A stretch of DNA of 35,891 nucleotides from Streptomyces echinoruber (GTDB lineage Bacteria; Actinomycetota; Actinomycetes; Streptomycetales; Streptomycetaceae): the NCBI RefSeq assembly GCF_014651135.1, contig NZ_BMWH01000037.1, forward strand, positions 1 through 35,891, given 5' to 3'. The position numbers and the translations under genes were made by a program. The notes under the pieces were generated by a model. The model had not been told where the DNA came from and did no database searches. It was given only the letters and a program-made list of their open reading frames with translations. This document shows positions 1-6,702 of the stretch, one piece after another. Numbering within the stretch: position 1 is the first letter of the stretch; each line of letters opens with the position of its first letter.

Positions 1-20
1 GCCTCGATGCAAATCGAGGC
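1..20. other. perfect 8-bp hairpin with GCAA loop
   Basis: GCCTCGAT and ATCGAGGC are exact inverted repeats around the loop GCAA, a GNRA-type tetraloop when read on the plus strand. The element lies beyond the 3' end of rnj and may terminate a plus-strand gene outside the window, or act as a second terminator for rnj. There is no U-tract on either side, which is common for Streptomyces terminators. Confidence 0.45.
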
Positions 21-44
21 GCCCCGCTGGAGGTTGGTGCCGCT

Positions 45-64
45 ACGCCCCGGGAGCGGGGCGT
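45..64 (-). terminator. hairpin terminator downstream of rnj
   Basis: ACGCCCCG (45-52) pairs exactly with CGGGGCGT (57-64) around a 4-nt loop, 10 bp past the rnj stop codon. The stem is G+C-rich with no clear U-tract. Position and stability make it the likely rnj transcript end. Confidence 0.6.
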
Positions 65-74
65 CGGCGGGTGC

Positions 75-1760
75 TCAGACCTCCACGACGACCGGGAGGA
101 TCATGGGCCGGCGGCGGTAGGTGTCCGAGACCCACTTGCCCAGCGTGCGGCGGATGATCTGCTGCAGCTGGTGGGGGTCGGAGATGCCGCCCTGGGCGGA
201 CCTCTCCAGGGACTCGGTGATCTTCGGGATGATCTCGCCGAAGGCCGAGTCGTCGATGCCGGACCCGCGCGCCTGGATGTGCGGGCCACCGGTGATCTTG
301 CCGGTGGTGGCATCGATCACGACGAACGCCGAGATGATGCCCTCGTCGCCGAGGATCTTGCGGTCCTTGAGCGCCGGCTCGCCGACGTCGCCGACGGAGA
401 GACCGTCGACGTAGACGTATCCCGCCTGGACCTTGCCGGAGATCTTGGCCTTGCCCTCGACGAGGTCGACGGTGACGCCGTCCTCGGCGATGACGATGCG
501 GTCGTGCGGGACGCCGGTGAGGGCGCCCAGCTCGGCGTTGGCGCGCAGGTGGCGCCACTCGCCGTGCACCGGCATCAGGTTCTTGGGGCGGCAGATGTTG
601 TAGAAGTACAGCAGCTCGCCCGCGGAGGCGTGGCCGGAGACGTGGACCTTGGCGTTGCCCTTGTGGACGACGTTGGCGCCCCAGCGGGTCAGGCCGTTGA
701 TCACCCGGTACACGGCGTTCTCGTTGCCCGGGATCAGCGACGACGCCAGGATCACCGTGTCGCCCTCGACGATGCGGATCTGGTGGTCGCGGTTGGCCAT
801 GCGGGACAGGGCCGCCATCGGCTCGCCCTGGGAGCCGGTGCAGACCAGGACCACCTGCTCGTCGGGCAGGTCGTCCAGCGCCTTGACGTCCACCACCAGG
901 CCCGGCGGGACCTTCAGGTAGCCGAGGTCCCGGGCGATGCCCATGTTGCGGACCATCGAGCGGCCGACGAAGGCGACCCGGCGGCCGTACTCGTGGGCGG
1001 CGTCGAGGATCTGCTGGATGCGGTGGACGTGGCTGGCGAAGCTGGCCACGATGATCCGCCGGCGGGCGCCCGCGAAGACCTGGCGCAGGACGTTGGAGAT
1101 GTCCCGCTCGTGCGGGGTGAACCCGGGGACCTCGGCGTTGGTGGAGTCGGAGAGCAACAGGTCGATGCCCTCCTCGCTCAGCCGGGCGAACGCGTGGAGG
1201 TCGGTGAGGCGGTTGTCCAGCGGCAGCTGGTCCATCTTGAAGTCGCCGGTGTGGACCACCATGCCCGCGGGGGTGCGGATGGCGACCGCGAGGGCGTCCG
1301 GGATGGAGTGGTTGACCGCGACGAACTCGCAGTCGAAGGGCCCGATGCGCTCGCGGTGGCCCTCGGCGACCTCCAGGACGTAGGGGCGGATGCGGTGCTC
1401 CTGGAGCTTCGCCTCGATGAGGGCGAGGGTCAGCTTGGAGCCGATGAGCGGGATGTCCTCCTTCTCCTTGAGGAGGAAGGGGACGCCGCCGATGTGGTCC
1501 TCGTGCCCGTGGGTGAGGACGATGCCCTCGATGTCGTCGAGGCGGTCCCGGATGCAGGAGAAGTCCGGCAGGATCAGGTCGATGCCGGGCTGCTCCTCCT
1601 CCGGGAAGAGCACGCCGCAGTCGACGATCAGCAGGCGGCCGCCGTACTCGAAGACCGTCATGTTCCGGCCGATCTCGCCGAGGCCGCCGAGCGGGGTGAC
1701 CCGCAGGCCGCCCTCGGGAAGGGGCGGCGGCGGGCCGAGTTCGGGATGCGGATGACTCAA
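75..1760 (-). CDS. rnj: ribonuclease J (metallo-beta-lactamase/beta-CASP RNase)
   Basis: 561-residue RNase J, a cytoplasmic zinc-dependent endonuclease and 5'-3' exonuclease used in mRNA decay and rRNA maturation. The metallo-beta-lactamase motif HxHxDH (HGHEDH) is at residues 84-89. Further metal ligands are H151 (NHSIPDA) and H170/D173 (HTGDFK). The beta-CASP part carries TGSQGEP and the late GHASAGE motif. I chose the TTG start at 1758-1760 (MSHPHPEL): GAGGAG lies at 1767-1772 with a 6-nt spacer, and the length equals my recollection of the S. coelicolor protein. An upstream in-frame ATG at 1851-1853 would add a low-complexity Ser/Thr/Ala/Arg leader with no ribosome site and would run through the leader hairpin. 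It follows dapA and thyX on the same strand and probably has its own leader. Confidence 0.95.
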   Translation of the reverse strand: MSHPHPELGPPPPLPEGGLRVTPLGGLGEIGRNMTVFEYGGRLLIVDCGVLFPEEEQPGIDLILPDFSCIRDRLDDIEGIVLTHGHEDHIGGVPFLLKEKEDIPLIGSKLTLALIEAKLQEHRIRPYVLEVAEGHRERIGPFDCEFVAVNHSIPDALAVAIRTPAGMVVHTGDFKMDQLPLDNRLTDLHAFARLSEEGIDLLLSDSTNAEVPGFTPHERDISNVLRQVFAGARRRIIVASFASHVHRIQQILDAAHEYGRRVAFVGRSMVRNMGIARDLGYLKVPPGLVVDVKALDDLPDEQVVLVCTGSQGEPMAALSRMANRDHQIRIVEGDTVILASSLIPGNENAVYRVINGLTRWGANVVHKGNAKVHVSGHASAGELLYFYNICRPKNLMPVHGEWRHLRANAELGALTGVPHDRIVIAEDGVTVDLVEGKAKISGKVQAGYVYVDGLSVGDVGEPALKDRKILGDEGIISAFVVIDATTGKITGGPHIQARGSGIDDSAFGEIIPKITESLERSAQGGISDPHQLQQIIRRTLGKWVSDTYRRRPMILPVVVEV

Positions 1761-1766
1761 AAGACT

Positions 1767-1772
1767 CTCCTC
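1767..1772 (-). promoter_or_regulatory. ribosome binding site fixing the TTG start of rnj
   Basis: GAGGAG on the minus strand, six bases before TTG. It decides between the TTG and the longer upstream ATG reading. Confidence 0.75.
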
Positions 1773-1777
1773 ACCAC

Positions 1778-1810
1778 GCGCGCCACGTACCGGTGAGGCA
1801 CGTGGCGCGC
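1778..1810. repeat. perfect 11-bp inverted repeat in the rnj leader
   Basis: GCGCGCCACGT (1778-1788) and ACGTGGCGCGC (1800-1810) are exact inverted repeats around an 11-nt loop, ending 5 nt from the rnj ribosome site. In RNA this is a strong hairpin just 5' of the Shine-Dalgarno. It could be an attenuator, a ribonuclease site or a protein-binding site. There is no U-tract toward rnj. Confidence 0.6.
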
Positions 1811-1925
1811 ATGACGTTCGTGCAGAAGCAGTTGTCGTGGTGGATGCAGGCACCGGTGGCCTGCCTGTTCATTTGTGAAATTGTGAAGCGTGCTCGTGCG
1901 AAGGGCTCCTTCGCGAAGTCTGTTG

Positions 1926-2825
1926 TCAGAGCTGTACCCCGCCGGCGGCAAGATCGATCTTGAGTTGCTCGATCTCCTCGGCGGTCAGCTCGACCATCGG
2001 CGGGCGCAGCGGGCCGCCGGGCAGGCCCTGCAGGGCGAGCGCGGCCTTGGTGGTCATGACGCCCTGGGTGCGGAACATGCCCGTGTACACCGGCAGCAGC
2101 TTCTGGTGGATCTCCGTGGCCTTCTGGACGTCGCCGCTGGTGTACGCCTCGACGAGGGCCCGCAGGTCGGGGGTGACCAGGTGGCCGACGACGGAGACGA
2201 AGCCGACCGCGCCGACCGAGAGCAGGGGCAGATTGAGCATGTCGTCGCCGGAGTACCAGGCGAGGCCGGAGCGGGCGATGGCCCAGCTGGCGCGGCCGAG
2301 GTCGCCCTTGGCGTCCTTGTTGGCGACGATCCGCGGGTGCTCGGCGAGGCGGACGATGGTCTCCGTGTTGATCGGCACGCCGCTGCGGCCGGGGATGTCG
2401 TAGAGCATCACCGGCAGTCCGGTGGCGTCGGCGACGGCTTTGAAGTGCCGGTACAGGCCCTCCTGCGGGGGCTTGTTGTAGTACGGCGTGACGACCAGGA
2501 GCCCGTGGGCGCCGGCCTGCTCGGCGGCGCGGGCCAGCTCGATGCTGTGGTGGGTGTCGTTGGTGCCGACGCCGGCGACGACGTGGGCGCGGTCGCCGAC
2601 GGCCTCCAGGACGGCTCGTACCAGGTCCGATTTCTCCGCGTCGCTGGTGGTGGGGGACTCGCCGGTGGTGCCATTGACGACCAGGCCGTCGTTGCCTGCG
2701 TCCACCAGGTGGGCGGCGAGCCGCTGTGCGCCGTCGAGGTCGAGTGCGCCGTCCGCCGTGAAGGGCGTGACCATGGCGGTGAGGACCCGCCCGAAGGGGG
2801 TCTGCGGAGTGGAGGTCGGAGCCAT
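1926..2825 (-). CDS. dapA: 4-hydroxy-tetrahydrodipicolinate synthase
   Basis: 299-residue DapA. It condenses pyruvate with aspartate semialdehyde, the first step committed to diaminopimelate and lysine, needed for peptidoglycan. It is a TIM-barrel class I aldolase. The pyruvate-binding TTGES motif is at residues 53-57, the YY pair at 115-116, the catalytic-triad tyrosine in LYDIPGRSG at 142, and the Schiff-base lysine is K170 in the sequence NKDAKGD. The start is ATG. The gene lies between thyX and rnj on the same strand, with hairpins on both sides. dapB, a later step of the pathway, is 3 kb away. Streptomyces genomes usually carry more than one DapA-like gene; this would be the thyX-linked one. 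Confidence 0.95.
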   Translation of the reverse strand: MAPTSTPQTPFGRVLTAMVTPFTADGALDLDGAQRLAAHLVDAGNDGLVVNGTTGESPTTSDAEKSDLVRAVLEAVGDRAHVVAGVGTNDTHHSIELARAAEQAGAHGLLVVTPYYNKPPQEGLYRHFKAVADATGLPVMLYDIPGRSGVPINTETIVRLAEHPRIVANKDAKGDLGRASWAIARSGLAWYSGDDMLNLPLLSVGAVGFVSVVGHLVTPDLRALVEAYTSGDVQKATEIHQKLLPVYTGMFRTQGVMTTKAALALQGLPGGPLRPPMVELTAEEIEQLKIDLAAGGVQL

Positions 2826-2897
2826 GCTTACACGCTACTCGTTGCGCACGGTGTGGTCTTCCCTCGGGGGGCCGGATACGTCAGGACAAAGGCGGAG

Positions 2898-2935
2898 CCC
2901 GGTACTGCCTGCTCGGGGGTTCAGGCAGTACCGGG
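2898..2935 (-). terminator. 14-bp hairpin between thyX and dapA
   Basis: CCCGGTACTGCCTG (2898-2911) and CAGGCAGTACCGGG (2922-2935) pair perfectly around a 10-nt loop. It lies about 115 bp past the thyX stop and 73 bp before the dapA start. It most likely ends the thyX transcript, though it could also be an attenuator in a read-through dapA leader. Confidence 0.65.
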
Positions 2936-3050
2936 TCCGTTCGATCAGGCTAGATGAACCTCACCAAATGCCGCAATACGGACACTTCGCACGGCTGGCC
3001 CGTACTTGTGTTCCCTGCCTTGTGCTCGCTGCGCGGAGCCGGACGGCCCA

Positions 3051-3791
3051 CTACGGCGCCACACGGCCGTTGGCGTTGAAGGCGGCGTGGGTGAGCGGCA
3101 TCAGTTTGGCCCACTCGGCCTCCATCTTCTCCGCGACCATCTCGATCTCCCGCTGCGGGAAGGACGGCACCTTGGCCAGCTCGTGGCGGGTGCGCAGGCC
3201 CAGGAAGTGCATGAGCGAACGGGCGTTGCAGGTGGCGTACATCGAGGAGTACAGGCCGACGGGCAGCACCGAGCGGGCCACCTCGCGGGCCACGCCGGCG
3301 GCGAGCATCTCCCGGTAGGCCTCGTACGCCTGCCGGTAGGAGTCCTCCATGGCGCGGGTGACCAGCTCGTGCTGCTCCGGGGTGCCCTCGACGAACCGGT
3401 ACTTGCCCGGACGGCCCTCCTGGACGAGCTTGCGCGAGGTGTCGGGGACGTAGAAGACGGGCTGCAGCTCGCGGTAGCGGCCGCTCTCCTCGTTGTACGA
3501 CCAGCCCACGCGGTGGCGCATGAACTCGCGGAAGACGAAGATCGGCGCGCTGACGAAGAAGGTCATCGAGTTGTGCTCGAAGGGGCTGCCGTGCCGGTCC
3601 CGCATCAGGAAGTTGATCAGGCCCTTGGAGCGCTCGGGGTCCTTCTTCAGCTCGTCCAGGGACTGCTCGCCGGCGGTGGAGACACGCGCGGCGAAGAGCA
3701 CGTCGGCGTCGGAGGCGGTGTGCTTGACCAACTCGACGGTGACGTCGCTGCGGAAGCTGGGCTTCAGGTCGTCGGCGGGGGTGTCGGTCAC
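3051..3791 (-). CDS. thyX: FAD-dependent thymidylate synthase ThyX
   Basis: 246-residue flavin-dependent thymidylate synthase, converting dUMP to dTMP with methylenetetrahydrofolate and NADPH. The family signature RHR(x)7-8S is at residues 92-103 (RHRVGWSYNEES), within the FAD/dUMP site. I prefer the GTG start at 3789-3791 (MTDTPADD): GGAAG lies 10 nt upstream and the length fits the Streptomyces family. An ATG seven codons upstream (3810-3812) has a poorer ribosome site. It is followed by a strong hairpin and then dapA. The leader has a 14-bp hairpin. Confidence 0.93.
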   Translation of the reverse strand: MTDTPADDLKPSFRSDVTVELVKHTASDADVLFAARVSTAGEQSLDELKKDPERSKGLINFLMRDRHGSPFEHNSMTFFVSAPIFVFREFMRHRVGWSYNEESGRYRELQPVFYVPDTSRKLVQEGRPGKYRFVEGTPEQHELVTRAMEDSYRQAYEAYREMLAAGVAREVARSVLPVGLYSSMYATCNARSLMHFLGLRTRHELAKVPSFPQREIEMVAEKMEAEWAKLMPLTHAAFNANGRVAP

Positions 3792-3860
3792 GGTCGGGGG
3801 ACTTCCTTCCATCGCATGTCTCGGGCTTCCGTCGCCTCTCTCGGGGCGGCGCCCACTCTA

Positions 3861-3899
3861 CGGCCCGGCACCGACAAGGGGGCGTTCGGTGCCGGGCCG
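3861..3899. repeat. 14-bp inverted repeat in the thyX leader / divergent region
   Basis: CGGCCCGGCACCGA (3861-3874) and TCGGTGCCGGGCCG (3886-3899) are exact inverted repeats with an 11-nt loop. It lies 69 bp upstream of the thyX start and 181 bp upstream of the next plus-strand gene. A smaller repeat, ATCTTC-ggt-GAAGAT, follows at 3904-3918. No gene ends here, so a plain terminator role is not obvious. Confidence 0.6.
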
Positions 3900-3973
3900 C
3901 GACATCTTCGGTGAAGATCTGCTATTTCGGCGAAACAGGGCACCATCCGGGACACTCGTTCGTCTCTCTCCAT

Positions 3974-3993
3974 GACACGGTCGGACACGGTCG
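3974..3993. repeat. 10-bp perfect tandem duplication GACACGGTCG
   Basis: GACACGGTCG occurs twice head to tail, one helical turn apart, about 90 bp upstream of the ATG of the small plus-strand membrane-protein gene. It may be a paired protein-binding site, or simple duplication. Confidence 0.4.
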
Positions 3994-4080
3994 CGGGATC
4001 CGGGACTGCGGCGGTCAGGACCGCACCGGCCGTGTCGGTGACAGCAGTTCGCATGAAGCCCCGAGGAGGAAGCACTCGCC

Positions 4081-4320
4081 ATGACCCCTCCGCGCGAACC
4101 CGTGCCGTTCGCCTTTCTGGCAGAGGCCGACCGGTTCCGCAGCAATGTCGCTCCCCCGCCCCGCGAGCGCGCGTCGGCCGGTCGGATAGCCGCGCACTGC
4201 CTGCTGGGCCTGACCATCGTCGCCGGGCTCGTGGGTTCCCTGATCCTCGGCATACCGGCGCTGTCGATCGACCACACCGCCTCGCAGACACAGCAGTCCC
4301 AGGCGTCCCACCGGCCCTGA
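4081..4320 (+). CDS. small single-pass membrane protein, unknown function
   Basis: 79-residue protein. A Pro/Arg-rich N-terminal half of about 35 residues is followed by one hydrophobic segment (about 36-60, HCLLGLTIVAGLVGSLILG) and a short Ser/Gln-rich tail. GAGGAGG at 4063-4069 supports the ATG. It is divergent from thyX and followed by a GC-rich hairpin, so it looks like a stand-alone unit. I do not recognise a family. Base composition matches the surrounding housekeeping DNA. The membrane prediction is by eye. Confidence 0.7.
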   Translation: MTPPREPVPFAFLAEADRFRSNVAPPPRERASAGRIAAHCLLGLTIVAGLVGSLILGIPALSIDHTASQTQQSQASHRP

Positions 4321-4362
4321 CGGGTCCGGCCGGGGCCATGGCCGGCGCCGGGGCCGTCCCGC

Positions 4363-4381
4363 CGCCCCGCCGTGCGGGGCG
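4363..4381 (+). terminator. GC-rich hairpin after the 79-residue membrane-protein gene
   Basis: CGCCCCGC (4363-4370) and GCGGGGCG (4374-4381) pair exactly around a CGT loop, about 42 bp past the stop. No U-tract. Confidence 0.45.
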
Positions 4382-4480
4382 CGGGAGGCACCTCCATGGC
4401 CCCGCAAGGCTGGTGGGCCAGGGCACCGGCGGATAGCCTCACCGGGCACAGCCCGCGCATGGATCGAGTGAGGACCCGCC

Positions 4481-5035
4481 GTGCCCCTGCCCTTCCTGAC
4501 GGCCGACCACCGGTTCGAGGCGGCGGAGGACGCCGCGCTGCCGTACGACGACCGCGACCGCTGGCGGCGCCCCTACCGGCCCGGCCCCTGGCGGGTGGGC
4601 ACCGCCGCGGTCCTGCTGCTGCTCGCCTCCTGCGTGCTGTGCGCGTCGTTCGTCATCGCCCTCACCGGCCCGCTGTCCGACGCCGGGTTCGCCCTGGGCA
4701 CCGGCCTCGCCGTCATCGCCGTGGCCCTGCGGCTGCTGCGCATGGGCGTGTGGGTGAGCGCCCGCGGGCTGCGCCAGGTGACGTTCCTCGTGACGCGGAC
4801 GGTGCCGTGGCGGCGGGTGGTCAGCGTGCGCACGGTGCAACAGCCGGTGCGCTGGCTCGGGCTGCCGCGCACCGTGCAGGGCCAGGCCCTCGTCCTGGTC
4901 CGCGCCGACCGTGCCGCGGAGGACGTGCCACCCCTCCTGACCACCCACAACGCCGACTTCCTGACCCGTCCGGGCGCGTTCGACCGCGCGGCGGACTCGG
5001 TGGAGGCGTGGGCGGAGGAGTACCGGCGGAGGTGA
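4481..5035 (+). CDS. membrane protein with bacterial PH-like domain
   Basis: 184 residues. The N-terminal cytoplasmic stretch is followed by two hydrophobic helices (about 39-62 and 68-86), then a small beta-rich domain (about 88-170). The pattern VWVSARGLRQ...TVPWRRVVSV resembles the bacterial PH (bPH6-like) domains of actinobacterial low-molecular-weight membrane antigens. The start is GTG at 4481 with AGGA at 4471-4474. It is convergent with the TPR gene; the 324-bp gap between them has a tandem repeat but no gene I can support. The partner of the PH-like domain is unknown. Confidence 0.75.
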   Translation: MPLPFLTADHRFEAAEDAALPYDDRDRWRRPYRPGPWRVGTAAVLLLLASCVLCASFVIALTGPLSDAGFALGTGLAVIAVALRLLRMGVWVSARGLRQVTFLVTRTVPWRRVVSVRTVQQPVRWLGLPRTVQGQALVLVRADRAAEDVPPLLTTHNADFLTRPGAFDRAADSVEAWAEEYRRR

Positions 5036-5359
5036 CCACGCCGGGGCGGGGCAGGCGCCGCGCGGCCGGGACACCGGCGGTGCGGCGGAGCCGGCGGACG
5101 GCGAGCCGTGAGCGGCGAGCGGGCGGCCCGGCGGGCGCCGACGTGCCCGGCGCCGGACGCCGTACCCGCCGTGGCGCGGATGCCGCGGTGTACGGGGCGT
5201 CGCGCCGTACGCGGACGTCGTACCGTGCTCGGGCGTCGCGCCGTACGCAGGCGTCGCACCGTACGCCCGCCTCGGCCACCCCTGTGCGCCGTGCCCCGCT
5301 GCCTGCTCCGTCCTCGCCCTCCCCCGTCTGCGGGCGGCATCGGCCCGGCTCGGGCGTCG
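5036..5359. other. convergent intergenic region, no gene supported
   Basis: 324 bp of very GC-rich DNA between two convergent genes. Its only structure is the 18-bp tandem array listed separately and scattered GC-rich inverted repeats. Long open frames cross it on both strands, as expected from composition, but none has a ribosome site or family resemblance. Confidence 0.5.
5197..5268. repeat. four degenerate 18-bp tandem repeats built on CGTACG
   Basis: Units begin at 5197, 5215, 5233 and 5251, each close to GCGTCGCGCCGTACGCNN. Units 1 and 3 share the first 14 bases exactly, unit 4 differs by one base, and unit 2 is more diverged. The period is a multiple of three, which gives pseudo-periodic peptides on either strand, but the position between convergent stops argues for non-coding DNA. 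Confidence 0.6.
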
Positions 5360-5818
5360 TCAGCCCGCCTCGGGCGGGCGCCTGCCGTCGTGGAGGGCGA
5401 TGGCGCGCTGCATGGCCTTGCGGGCCCGGGCGGTGTCGCGGGCGTCGTGGTAGGCGACGGCGAGGCGGAACCAGGTGCGCCAGTCGTCGGGGGCGGCCTC
5501 GGTCTCGGCCTTGCGTTTGGCGAAGACCTCGTCGGCGGAGTCGCGGTCGATGCGGCCGCTCGGGGTGCGCCTGAGTTCGTCGACGGGCAGACCGCCCTCG
5601 GCGTCGAGCTCGGCGGCGAGCCGGTTGGCCTTGCGGACGAACTGGGTGTTCTTCCACAGGAACCACAGGCCGATCGCCGGCAGGACCAGCACCGCGACGC
5701 CGAAGGTGACGGTGACCGGGGTGCCGGACTGGATGAGCAGCACGCCGCGGCTGCCGACCAGCGCGAAGTAGAAGAGCAGGACGGCGGCCGTGACGAAGTA
5801 GGTGATCTTGGCGCGCAT
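5360..5818 (-). CDS. TPR-containing membrane protein, unknown function
   Basis: 152 residues. Two N-terminal hydrophobic helices (about 7-27 and 36-55) are followed by a charged linker and a helical pair (about 106-143) with tetratricopeptide spacing (WRTWFRLAVAYHDARDTARARKAMQRAI). The C-terminal part is probably cytoplasmic and protein-binding. It starts 15 bp after the dapB stop on the same strand and is probably co-transcribed with it. That association is positional only; I know of no functional link to lysine synthesis. Confidence 0.8.
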   Translation of the reverse strand: MRAKITYFVTAAVLLFYFALVGSRGVLLIQSGTPVTVTFGVAVLVLPAIGLWFLWKNTQFVRKANRLAAELDAEGGLPVDELRRTPSGRIDRDSADEVFAKRKAETEAAPDDWRTWFRLAVAYHDARDTARARKAMQRAIALHDGRRPPEAG

Positions 5819-5833
5819 GGCGGGCGTCCGGGT

Positions 5834-6586
5834 TCAGCTCAGGTCGAGGAAGTGTTCGAGGCCGAAGGTCAGGCCCGGCGTGGTCACCACGCGGCGCACG
5901 CCGAGCAGGATGCCCGGCATGAAGCTGCTGTGGTGCAGGGAGTCGTGCCTGATGGTGAGGGTCTCGCCCTCGCCGCCGAGCAGGACCTCCTGGTGGGCCA
6001 GCAGGCCGCGCAGGCGGACCGCGTGCACCGGGATGCCGTCGACGTTCGCGCCGCGGGCCCCGTCCAGGGCGGTGGCCGTGGCGTCGGGCGCGGGGGCCGA
6101 GCCCGCCCTGGCCCGGGCCTCGGCGACGAGCTGGGCGGTGCGGGTGGCCGTGCCCGAGGGGGCGTCGACCTTGTTCGGGTGGTGCAGCTCGACGATCTCG
6201 ACGGACTCGAAGTACGGCGCGGCGATCTGCGCGAACTTCATCGTCAGCACCGCGCCGATGGAGAAGTTCGGCGCGATGAGGACGCCCGTCTCCGGCGACC
6301 GGGAGAGCCGGTCCCTGAGCTGCGCGAGGCGCTCCTCGGTCCAGCCCGTGGTGCCGACGACGGCGTGGATGCCGTGCCGGACGCAGAAGTCGAGGTTGTC
6401 CATGACCGAGGCCGGGGTGGTCAGCTCGACGGCGACCTGGACACCGGCCTCGACGAGCGTCTCCAGCTTGTCGCCCCGGGTCAGGGCGGCGACGAGTTCC
6501 ATGTCCTCGGCGGCCTCGACGGCCCGGACCGCCTCGGAACCGATCCGGCCCTTCGCGCCGAGGACCGCCACGCGCAGCTTGCTCAT
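5834..6586 (-). CDS. dapB: 4-hydroxy-tetrahydrodipicolinate reductase
   Basis: 250-residue DapB, which reduces the DapA product with NAD(P)H in the diaminopimelate/lysine pathway. The N-terminal Rossmann motif GAKGRIG is at residues 10-16. The catalytic and substrate-binding motif HHPNKVDAPSGTA starts at 135, with H135 and K139 as the expected catalytic pair. The protein has full family length. The ATG has only a weak purine-rich stretch (AAAGAGA) directly upstream. It lies downstream of the M16 peptidase gene with a 116-bp gap holding a small hairpin, and upstream of the TPR gene by 15 bp. Confidence 0.95.
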   Translation of the reverse strand: MSKLRVAVLGAKGRIGSEAVRAVEAAEDMELVAALTRGDKLETLVEAGVQVAVELTTPASVMDNLDFCVRHGIHAVVGTTGWTEERLAQLRDRLSRSPETGVLIAPNFSIGAVLTMKFAQIAAPYFESVEIVELHHPNKVDAPSGTATRTAQLVAEARARAGSAPAPDATATALDGARGANVDGIPVHAVRLRGLLAHQEVLLGGEGETLTIRHDSLHHSSFMPGILLGVRRVVTTPGLTFGLEHFLDLS

Positions 6587-6658
6587 GTCTCTTTGTTTCC
6601 TTGTCGACGACGGGTCGGGAGCGGGCCGGAGCCGGGCCGCAGCCGGACCGGGCCGGTT

Positions 6659-6676
6659 CGACGACGGGCGTCGTCG
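6659..6676. terminator. hairpin between the M16 peptidase gene and dapB
   Basis: CGACGAC and GTCGTCG pair exactly around GGGC, 27 bp past the M16 stop. The 7-bp stem is modest with no U-tract, so it may only partly stop the pnp-M16 transcript before dapB. Confidence 0.4.
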
Positions 6677-6702
6677 AGTGGGCCACGGGCCGGCGACGGG
6701 CG

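Noticed and set aside
171..1796. 541-codon plus-strand frame opposite rnj
   Set aside because: Valine/Asp/Leu/Gly-rich mirror of rnj caused by GC-rich third positions; no ribosome site, no family resemblance.
1761..1853. Longer rnj start at the upstream ATG
   Set aside because: Adds a low-complexity Ser/Thr/Ala/Arg leader, lacks a ribosome site and would translate through the perfect hairpin; the TTG has GAGGAG at proper spacing.
3792..3812. Seven-codon longer thyX start
   Set aside because: Poor ribosome site; the GTG start gives the usual Streptomyces ThyX length.
4372..5574. 400-codon Arg/Pro-rich plus-strand frame covering the tandem repeats
   Set aside because: Overlaps the PH-like gene in another frame and has no plausible protein features; compositional frame.
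4821..6686. 621-codon minus-strand frame opposite the PH-like gene and through dapB
   Set aside because: Out of frame with dapB and the TPR gene, Arg/Pro/Gly-rich; a shadow.
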